Source of the DNA: Phycisphaerales bacterium
GTDB lineage: Bacteria; Planctomycetota; Phycisphaerae; Phycisphaerales; UBA1924
Reading direction: 5' to 3'
Assembly (NCBI GenBank): GCA_016764015.1
Contig: JAESSR010000245.1
Location: 1-20,215, forward strand
DNA: 20,215 nucleotides
Shown here: positions 14,360-20,215 of the stretch, piece after piece
Position numbering within the stretch: the stretch's first letter is position 1
Layout: every line of letters starts with the position of its first letter
Notes under the pieces: generated by a model
Told to the model about the DNA's origin: nothing
Databases searched by the model: none
The model's input: only the letters and a program-made list of their open reading frames with translations
Translations under genes and position numbers: made by a program

Positions 14360-15823
14360 CTATGGGCATCCCGCAGAGAATGAGATGAGAAAAGCTGAGA
14401 CATCAAAGAAGTTGAATGATCCATCCCCTGAAAAATCTGCCTGAGGATCTTGAGCTGCAAAGAGGGATAAGAAGGCTGAGATATCGAAGAAGTTCAGCAC
14501 TCCATCTGCAAGCAAATCTGCGGGGCACGGCCCAGCCGGTATGTCATCCCCTGACACAACGCCATCATAGTTGAGATCGTAAAAATGAAACTCGACACCA
14601 AAGTCCATGATCGCCACTTCGCCGTTGATCACCGAATCAGCATCCACTGCCGAACCATCATTCACATCGATGAAACTCTGAAGAATCTGATTGTCCAAAT
14701 CGGTATTGAGTTCATCAAGATTAAGATCAGCAACGAGTTCATCGAACCCGGTATCGGTCCAGACATAAAACGAAGAAGGTTGTTCAACGAGCGGAACTGT
14801 GCCAATCAACGCGGTGACATCCCATCTCGTGGGGTCTCTAAAATCATCCACCTGCTCATTGTCCCAGCCATCAACAAGTACGCCAAGAGCGCCCGATGTC
14901 GAGTTGGAGCCAAAAATCAGGTCCTCAATCGCTTCCTCCATCGAGGTATGATTTGACAAGCTGAGGTCAATAGACTGCTCTGACTGCCCAGCTTCCATTG
15001 CAGCACCTGCATTGGTAATCGGAAAAACAAGTGTAATTGTTGTGATGTCTGAACTGATGTCATGAATAAACTGCAACGCTGTGGGCGGATCGAATAGCCC
15101 GAATGTTGACCCACCAAAGAGCAGACTTGCGATCTCGAACGATTCAAATCGTTCAAAGAATCGCCCACCAACAACCCATGTTTCACCTGCATCAAACAGA
15201 GAGTTCATGTTTCCACTTTGAGAAAGAATAACAGGTGAGAAACAGCCGCACATAATGAGCGTAAACTCGGCACCGGTCCGCTCAAACTGTGGGCCTACAA
15301 AGAAGTTGGAATCGATATCATCTCCGCTTTGAACCATCCGTTCGGCAATCGACCCTTGCGGGCTGAGCCCGAATCGAGCGATGTTGGCCAAGTATCGATT
15401 TCGAGCGATCGGCATGAGTTCGCCACCAGAGTTTTTTTGTTCGTCGATATCTAGATCAATAAACCCGGTGATTGGACGATCACCAAACTGGTACGGATTA
15501 AATGGAAAACCGTTCAGCCCTATTGGCCCTGGAGGTGTCACGAGCCCATCGACAACCACTCGGATACGAACAAAATCTGCATCGCCATCCACCGTGGAAC
15601 CAGAGTACAAATCAGTGCTTGGCGAACTCGGTTGCCATCCATCGACTACAACCGAAAGCAAATCAATCGGTTCGAACTCTGCCGGAAGTGGCGCATTTGC
15701 ACCAACATCAGTCCTGCGAATGGCTGCATCACCTTGCGCGTCAGTCCAAACACCACCAGAGTCTGGACTCGCAAAGAGTGTGGCACTCGTGATACACAAA
15801 ACGGTTAAAGACAAGTGTTTCAT
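14360..15823 (-). CDS. Secreted protein with GC-type dockerin-like C-terminus, last gene of the sensor operon
   Basis: The 487-residue protein has a Sec signal peptide (MKHLSLTVLCITSATLFAS), followed by an acidic, Gly/Asp-rich body with segments such as VWTDAQGDAAIRR and VRIRVVVDG that suggest a beta-sandwich secreted domain. I recognise no enzyme family. A CGC pair lies near residue 193. The C-terminus (from CPADLLADG) is a two-part dockerin-like module: the first half has lost calcium ligands (ADLLADGVLNFFD), the second is intact (ADFSGDGSFNFFD), and the end is AGCP. Its ATG overlaps the TGA of the response regulator as ATGA, with only a weak AGTGG upstream, so translation probably depends on the regulator gene. 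That placement makes it a likely effector or self-reporting target of the two-component system. Confidence 0.85.
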   Translation of the reverse strand: MKHLSLTVLCITSATLFASPDSGGVWTDAQGDAAIRRTDVGANAPLPAEFEPIDLLSVVVDGWQPSSPSTDLYSGSTVDGDADFVRIRVVVDGLVTPPGPIGLNGFPFNPYQFGDRPITGFIDLDIDEQKNSGGELMPIARNRYLANIARFGLSPQGSIAERMVQSGDDIDSNFFVGPQFERTGAEFTLIMCGCFSPVILSQSGNMNSLFDAGETWVVGGRFFERFESFEIASLLFGGSTFGLFDPPTALQFIHDISSDITTITLVFPITNAGAAMEAGQSEQSIDLSLSNHTSMEEAIEDLIFGSNSTSGALGVLVDGWDNEQVDDFRDPTRWDVTALIGTVPLVEQPSSFYVWTDTGFDELVADLNLDELNTDLDNQILQSFIDVNDGSAVDADSVINGEVAIMDFGVEFHFYDLNYDGVVSGDDIPAGPCPADLLADGVLNFFDISAFLSLFAAQDPQADFSGDGSFNFFDVSAFLISFSAGCP

Positions 15824-17268
15824 ATGCCACTAACTTTCTGATTCGAGTTGGTTATCTTGTATTTCTCGACACGGAATCGGAAACTCGATCGCTGCATACT
15901 GATCAGCTTCGCAGCTTGGGTGATATTGCCGTTGGTTTGATCCAACGCCTGAACCATCAGTTCTCGCTCAACCTCTTGCACTGTATGAGCGCCTGAATCA
16001 AAGTTAAACCGGAAACCTATCGTGTTCGACGCAAGAGCAGCCGTCGACTGGAATGTATCGCTGTGGATCGCAAGATCATCACTTGATATGAGCGCACTTG
16101 GTGCGAGCATCGCAGCTCGTTGGACAGCATTGAAAAGCTCCCGCACATTCCCAGGCCAAGCATGGGCGATCATTGCAGCCTTTGCATCTTTGCTAAAAGT
16201 TGCAGGTTCGAGCCCGTACTCTTTCCGCAAATGATCGAGAATCCCTACTGCGATAAGCACAACATCATCCCCCCGGCTTCTCAGGTTCGGAATCGTGATC
16301 GGGAATGAGTTGATCCTGAACAACAGATCTTCTCGAAATGTCCCATCAGTGACCATTGTTCTGAGGTCCTTATTGGTCGCAGCGAGGACACGCATCCGGA
16401 CGGCCTTCTCCTTTGTCGCCCCCACCTTTCGGATTTGTCCATTCTCTATCACCGACAGCAGCTTGGCTTGCAAAGGTAAATCGAGGTCTCCAATTTCGTC
16501 AAGGAATATCGTTCCCCCATCAGCCATCTCGAAGAGGCCTTCGCGGGTTGATTTGGCATCTGTAAATGCGCCCTTCTCATGTCCAAACAACTCGGACTCG
16601 ATAAGCGATGCAGGGAGCGCGGTGCAGTTTACATGGACAAACGGGCGATCATGCTCCGGGCTTGAATCATGAATATACCGAGCGAGGACACCTTTGCCTG
16701 AACCCGTTTCGCCGGTGATTAAGATCGTCGTCAATGCTCCGCCGGGCACATTCCCCGAATCTTGCGTCCGATTCCCCACCGGGATTTGGGCGAGCCGATT
16801 GGCCATCGAAATAGAATCAATCCACGCTTTCGATTCACCCAAAGGCTGCAACGATTGCTTCTTTGCATGCTCGACTCGTTTGTAGAGTCTGAGTTGACGC
16901 GATTCTGATCGTTGTTTGAGCACCCGCTCGGTAATGATTAAAAGCTCTTGCATCCGGATCGGTTTGGCAAGGTAATCGTCGGCTCCAAGCCTCATTGCCC
17001 TGACTGCATCGTCAACGGTCGCATAGCCGGTCATCATGATAATCCCGCCCTCAAATCCCGAATCTCGTACATCTTTGATGTAGTCAATCCCGGACTCTTC
17101 CCCGAGATTCACATCTGAAAGAATGAGATCGAAGTGGGAATCCTTGAACAGCACACGGGCCGATTCGAGTGAATCAACCATCTCGGCCGCATGATTATGT
17201 TTCTCCAGAAAATGACCAATGATAATTCGGAGCTCTGCATCATCTTCTATGAGTAGGATGTCGGCCAC
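15820..17268 (-). CDS. NtrC-family sigma54-dependent response regulator
   Basis: The 482-residue regulator has three standard domains. The receiver domain (1-120) has acidic pocket Asp9/Asp10, phosphorylation site Asp52, Thr80 and Lys102. The AAA+ domain (about 145-390) has Walker A GETGSGKG (186-193), the sigma54-contacting loop as GAFTDA (233-238, not the commoner GAFTGA but seen in relatives), Walker B TIFLDE (253-258) and arginines in FREDLLFR. The Fis-type helix-turn-helix is at about 445-475 (NITQAAKLISMQRSSFRFRV). It should activate RpoN-dependent promoters when phosphorylated. The start is a GTG at 17268 with an excellent GGAGGA seven bases upstream. It lies 42 bases after the histidine kinase, its probable partner, and its stop overlaps the secreted dockerin-type protein. 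The sigma54-like promoters at 14226-14242 and 12625-12642 are natural candidate targets. Confidence 0.95.
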   Translation of the reverse strand: MADILLIEDDAELRIIIGHFLEKHNHAAEMVDSLESARVLFKDSHFDLILSDVNLGEESGIDYIKDVRDSGFEGGIIMMTGYATVDDAVRAMRLGADDYLAKPIRMQELLIITERVLKQRSESRQLRLYKRVEHAKKQSLQPLGESKAWIDSISMANRLAQIPVGNRTQDSGNVPGGALTTILITGETGSGKGVLARYIHDSSPEHDRPFVHVNCTALPASLIESELFGHEKGAFTDAKSTREGLFEMADGGTIFLDEIGDLDLPLQAKLLSVIENGQIRKVGATKEKAVRMRVLAATNKDLRTMVTDGTFREDLLFRINSFPITIPNLRSRGDDVVLIAVGILDHLRKEYGLEPATFSKDAKAAMIAHAWPGNVRELFNAVQRAAMLAPSALISSDDLAIHSDTFQSTAALASNTIGFRFNFDSGAHTVQEVERELMVQALDQTNGNITQAAKLISMQRSSFRFRVEKYKITNSNQKVSGI

Positions 17269-17273
17269 AGCTG

Positions 17274-17321
17274 TCCTCCGCGGGCCAGCACAGGCCCGGA
17301 GATGCGCTGTCTACTCGACAG
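17274..17321 (-). promoter_or_regulatory. Two hairpins and ribosome site between kinase and regulator
   Basis: In the 42-base gap, CTGTC/GACAG (17317-17321 with 17307-17311) forms a small stem over the kinase stop codon. A stronger 6-bp stem CGGGCC/GGCCCG (17293-17298 with 17281-17286) follows and abuts the GGAGGA ribosome site (17279-17274) of the GTG-started regulator. There is no T-run. The arrangement may tune the kinase-to-regulator ratio. Confidence 0.45.
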
Positions 17322-18807
17322 CAGGGTTCACAGGGATCAACATCGTAAAGGCACAACCGGCCTTTTTCGTGGTATCGAGCGGCGAATCAATACGAATCCG
17401 CCCTGAATGTTGATCAGTCACCCTTTGCGTCATTGCAAGTCCGATGCCAGTCCCTGATTTCCTCGTAGTGAAGTATGGGCGAAAGATCGATCGATGCAAG
17501 TCTTGCGGAATCATCGGCCCATTATTGGCAACTCGAAATGTCCAATAACACACTTCATTCTCGCTTACCTGTCCCATCTGAATCTGAATTGATGATGAAT
17601 CTGGCGCGAACTCTATCGCATTGCTGAGAATCGCTGTCATCGCATGCCCAAGATGATGCGCATCTCCCTGAGCAGTTTCAGGCGGTTCATCGATCACAAC
17701 ATCAATTGTCTGCCCCTTTGATTCCGCTGCCCCCCGATGATCAGCGACGATCGATTCGAGGAGCTCTGCTGGATTGAAACTCTTGAGCACGAGTTCCAAC
17801 GGCGCCGAAGCACGCAGCATTTCATTGAGCCGAAGATCAAACCGATCAACTGTTGCGATGATCCGGGATTGAAAATCATGAGACTCAGAGCCTTCATCCA
17901 TGTCTTCAAGAAGCACTTCCGACAATGCACGAATGCTCGATAACGGTGTACGGAAGTTGTGGACGGTCCGCTGGGTCATCTCTCCCATCGCCGCGAGCAG
18001 TTCGCGCTCTACTCTTTCGTCTTGCATCTGCTGAATCAGTTCGCCCATATGATTGAACTCATCGCTGAGCTGTCCGAGCTCATCGCTTGTATGAACCTCA
18101 ATCAGATTCCCAAAGTCTCCTTGCCCCATCCGCACGGCCCCCTCGCGGAGCTGCTCGATCGGCGAGAAAATCCATTTACGGATAAACATCACCATGAGCA
18201 CGCCGATAGCGAGCGCACCAAAGAGCGTCACCAGTATGATCGAGTGCATCCTCGATTTGAGCTGGCTGCCAAAGTTTGATGCTATTTGAGCATCATCGAG
18301 TATCTGCCCTTCGATGAGTTCAATCAGTTCATGGCGGTTGTCGATCAACTTGATGAGACGGCGAGCATCCGCATCTTCAAGCGATGTCGCCCACTGCCTA
18401 TTGAGCGTATCAATATTCAATGACCTCTCTCGCAGGTTCTCGATTGTCGTGACACCAGAACGCAGCATGACCTCGGGGAGTTGTTCAAGCTCATCGAGTA
18501 TTCGTATGTTGTCGATTTCAATCGCAGCAATCTGTGCATGAACACTTTGATCGACAAAGCCTGATGGATCTTGATTGAGCGCAGAATCAGAGTTGCTCGA
18601 GTCAACTTTCTCCGCAATAGAATCTATCTCAATCTCGCCTGATCTTTTGAGTACATGGAGGCGTTTCATGACCGACTGCATCGACTGCAAGGGCACGGAC
18701 AGCTCACGCTCTAAGAACTGAATGCTCCAGATACTCAACGCCACATTCGCCGCTAAGGTGAACACCAACAACGCAAACACAATGGAAAGTTTGGATCGCA
18801 GACGCAT
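17311..18807 (-). CDS. HAMP-domain sensor histidine kinase
   Basis: The 498-residue membrane kinase has a first span at about 7-29, an outer sensor region of some 160 mostly helical residues (30-187) with no recognised ligand domain, and a second span at about 190-210. A HAMP domain (210-265, containing SPIEQLREGAVRMGQGDFG) follows. The H-box TVHNFRTPLSSI has His283 as the likely phosphorylation site. The catalytic domain has an N-box-like AILSNAIEFAP (Asn396) and a G-box GTGIGLAMTQR (452-462); the D-box is less obvious. HNFRTP differs slightly from the usual HEIRNP but is compatible with activity. ATG 18807 lies 2 bases after the prepilin-like stop, so the two are translationally linked. It should phosphorylate the NtrC-type regulator encoded next; the signal is unknown. 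Confidence 0.93.
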   Translation of the reverse strand: MRLRSKLSIVFALLVFTLAANVALSIWSIQFLERELSVPLQSMQSVMKRLHVLKRSGEIEIDSIAEKVDSSNSDSALNQDPSGFVDQSVHAQIAAIEIDNIRILDELEQLPEVMLRSGVTTIENLRERSLNIDTLNRQWATSLEDADARRLIKLIDNRHELIELIEGQILDDAQIASNFGSQLKSRMHSIILVTLFGALAIGVLMVMFIRKWIFSPIEQLREGAVRMGQGDFGNLIEVHTSDELGQLSDEFNHMGELIQQMQDERVERELLAAMGEMTQRTVHNFRTPLSSIRALSEVLLEDMDEGSESHDFQSRIIATVDRFDLRLNEMLRASAPLELVLKSFNPAELLESIVADHRGAAESKGQTIDVVIDEPPETAQGDAHHLGHAMTAILSNAIEFAPDSSSIQIQMGQVSENEVCYWTFRVANNGPMIPQDLHRSIFRPYFTTRKSGTGIGLAMTQRVTDQHSGRIRIDSPLDTTKKAGCAFTMLIPVNPAVE

Positions 18808-18809
18808 CG

Positions 18810-19595
18810 TTATCTAATTGGTTGGTAGTCCCATCGCCATCCAGATTCTTGAGATGGCTTTGCGGACGCTTCGACATGACCGTCCATAAAGACGACATTC
18901 GCCCGCCCGTTGTGGCGCTTGCCCGGGAACCACACTCGGTCGCCAGCATATGGACCCTGTGAGTCTAATGAAGGAGCGGTATAGATCGCAGGGACACCGA
19001 GTTCGAACGCTCGCTCCCCATCAATATCGAGCATCAAAGGCACGCTTGAGTTCTGCAATATCGCTGGTCTGAGCCGAACATGAACAGCCACCGGTCGGCC
19101 ATAAGCATCAGTTATCTCTGCTCGATCTAATCGTGCATTAAAACCAAACGAAACACTCTGTGGCGGCCCGACCGCACCGCTACTACACGAAAGATTATCA
19201 CGCAACACAATCGGTTGGCGCAAACTCGGACATCGCATCGGGTCATTCCCGTCTGAGTCAGGCGTCTCGTGGGCAGAGATGTCATCCCCCCATCGCCAGA
19301 ACTCATCGACCCCGTATTGGTTCTCTTGGAAAGTTTCAAGATCGAAAGAATGACGCCCGTTATCGTCGCCGCGATTACCATGGAGTTGTTCGTCAGCAAA
19401 GAGCCGAAAGTCAAAGGCAACTGTTCGCTGAGACATCTGACACTTAAACTCACGCGCTCGTTCCATTGATGATGCAAGCATGGGAAGTAAAATTGCGAGC
19501 AGAATAGAAATTACAGACATCACCGCCAGCATCTCTATCAAAGTAAACGCTGGTCGAGTAATCTTCTTCTGAGTTTGGTCATTCGTTTCTCGCAC
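18810..19595 (-). CDS. Prepilin-like protein with N-terminal methylation motif and H-X9-DG C-terminus
   Basis: The protein is about 261 residues from a GTG at 19595. The leader VRETNDQTQKKITRPA is followed by FTLIEMLAVMSVISILLAIL, the type II secretion/type IV prepilin cleavage site (Ala before Phe, Glu at +5) and hydrophobic helix. The C-terminal part contains KRHNGRANVVFMDGHVE, the H-X9-DG motif of the large planctomycete pseudopilin-like family. I preferred GTG 19595 because it gives a short, hydrophilic, basic leader; ATG 19634 would give a 29-residue leader with hydrophobic residues. Neither has a clear ribosome site. The function of the family is not settled; export or surface assembly is likely. 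It is the first gene of the operon with the kinase, regulator and dockerin-type protein, which suggests a part in sensing or displaying the same surface proteins. Confidence 0.85.
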   Translation of the reverse strand: MRETNDQTQKKITRPAFTLIEMLAVMSVISILLAILLPMLASSMERAREFKCQMSQRTVAFDFRLFADEQLHGNRGDDNGRHSFDLETFQENQYGVDEFWRWGDDISAHETPDSDGNDPMRCPSLRQPIVLRDNLSCSSGAVGPPQSVSFGFNARLDRAEITDAYGRPVAVHVRLRPAILQNSSVPLMLDIDGERAFELGVPAIYTAPSLDSQGPYAGDRVWFPGKRHNGRANVVFMDGHVEASAKPSQESGWRWDYQPIR

Positions 19596-19603
19596 GAGGC
19601 ACC

Positions 19604-19631
19604 ATTGTACCAGAATACTCCGCTCATCAAG
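19604..19631 (-). promoter_or_regulatory. Candidate promoter of the sensor operon
   Basis: On the minus strand TACAAT (19609-19604) lies 15-16 bases after TTGATG or CTTGAT (around 19631-19625). The start would fall at about 19597, practically at the GTG 19595, implying a leaderless mRNA if this promoter and start are right. The spacing is short, so confidence is low. Confidence 0.3.
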
Positions 19632-19870
19632 CATCGAATATCATTTTTTCTACAACACACCCTGCAACACAAAGCTCAATATCAAATCTTTTGCAACTCC
19701 CGGCTTCTGCTGGCCTTTTGGGCCACACCTGCGCACTGACTCATTATCTGCCATATGAATTCTGATCAATTGAACAACGCGATCATCATCCGAAGCAGCT
19801 GTTTTAGTATTCATTCCATCGTGCCCGAAGAGCCATCTCTGTCCTCACCCAACTACTTGATAAAGTCTCC

Positions 19871-20215
19871 ATGTTTGCCCGTGGTGTTTCCCAATCATCC
19901 CGTTTTGCTCAAGATTCGGAGCGACGCATCCCAGCCCTCACAGAACGCCGCGATAGCAACGCGAGACCATTCAAGTGCCCCAAGAACGCCTATGAAGCCG
20001 TCGCCGCTGTGATTGCACAGAGCAAGGTGCCTGTAGGTTTTTAGGATATCAAAGTCAAGGCCTCAAAGCGGCTCCGCCAAGAACTCCCCGATTACGCCAT
20101 CCGCACGCCACTACGGTTTTGGAGCACCATCGGCCTCCTTGAACATCAGCAAGCAAGGTTCCTTTCATGTAGGAACCAAATCAGATTTCATCAAAGGTGC
20201 CCGAGCAGCTTGGCA
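19871..20215 (+). pseudogene. Broken unrecognised gene, cut by window edge
   Basis: From ATG 19871 a protein-like frame reads MFARGVSQSS through RPFKCPKNAYEAVAAVI to KVPVGF, then meets TAG at 20042-20044. Beyond it the same frame continues plausibly (ASKRLRQELPDYAIRTPLRF) to about 20150. There GCAA occurs twice in tandem (20149-20156); deleting one copy restores GSFHVGTKSDFIKGARAAW to the window end. So one stop and one 4-base insertion interrupt what seems to be a single ancestral gene. The RTPLRFWSTIGLLEH stretch resembles a winged-helix or similar small helical domain, but I cannot name a family. Sequencing error is an alternative for either lesion. Upstream, 19635-19870 holds only a short TGGCC/GGCCA hairpin (19711-19725). 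Confidence 0.5.

Noticed and set aside
9333..14527. Repeated dockerin DNA as a CRISPR or insertion-sequence repeat
   Set aside because: The copies are in frame at the 3' ends of genes, vary by codon, and are spaced by whole genes; they are protein modules.
15820..17268. GAFTDA loop as a sign of an inactive sigma54 activator
   Set aside because: The Asp variant occurs in otherwise normal relatives and all Walker and arginine residues are present, so loss of function is not supported.
19711..19725. TGGCC/GGCCA hairpin as a terminator or attenuator
   Set aside because: Short stem with no T-run beyond it; probably chance.
19755..20012. Plus-strand 85-codon frame at the right edge
   Set aside because: A different frame from 19871 gives a far more protein-like sequence that continues past a stop and a repairable frameshift; this frame is Pro/Ser-rich shadow.

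Overview
The window looks like chromosomal DNA of a marine-type planctomycete of the class Phycisphaerae. The main reason is that four secreted proteins end in the same cysteine-bounded, dockerin-like module (a repeated LNFFDxSxFL core ending exactly in AGCP), which is characteristic of that group. An H-X9-DG prepilin-like protein and an NtrC-type two-component pair fit the same lineage. No mobile element, tRNA, rRNA or CRISPR array is visible. Apart from a truncated gene at the left edge and a broken gene at the right edge, everything is on the minus strand, so transcription runs from right to left.

Left edge (2-910, plus): the C-terminal part of an M20 metallopeptidase most like LysK, which acts on LysW-carried lysine or ornithine. 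A region of about 400 bases (911-1306) separates it from the convergent nos operon.

Nos operon (8646 to 1307, minus): a membrane-anchored dihaem cytochrome c, then nosZ (Sec-exported, clade II nitrous oxide reductase with all CuZ and CuA ligands), a four-helix NosB-like membrane protein, nosD, nosF, nosY and nosL. nosD starts 2 bases after nosB, and nosD-nosF-nosY-nosL are joined by 4-base start/stop overlaps. Two hairpins lie between nosZ and nosB. An FNR/NNR-type box (8795-8808) and a sigma70-like promoter lie upstream. Together the genes should encode anaerobic reduction of N2O to N2: the cytochrome delivers electrons, and NosDFY and NosL mature the copper centre.

Intergenic block (8647-9329): nos regulatory DNA plus a good intrinsic terminator (9003-9027) facing leftward traffic from the next operon.

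Secreted-protein block (9330-14121, minus): a beta-helix protein and a beta-propeller-like or unclassified secreted protein form one operon, and an FG-GAP/VCBS repeat protein is a separate unit ending in a strong terminator (12775-12800). All carry the dockerin-like C-terminus. Each unit has a candidate sigma54 (-24/-12) promoter upstream, at 12625-12642 and 14226-14242. The second would start its mRNA at the foot of a 12-bp perfect hairpin.

Sensor operon (19595 to 14360, minus): prepilin-like protein, HAMP histidine kinase, NtrC-family sigma54 activator and a fourth dockerin-ended secreted protein, with gaps of 2 nt, 42 nt and a 4-nt overlap. The most interesting reading of the window is that this two-component pair drives sigma54 promoters of the neighbouring dockerin-type secreted proteins. 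This would parallel the PrsK/PrsR-RpoN control of PEP-CTERM proteins in other bacteria. It is an inference from promoters and gene order and has not been demonstrated.

Right edge (19871-20215, plus): a broken gene with an in-frame TAG and a frameshift explained by a 4-base tandem duplication.
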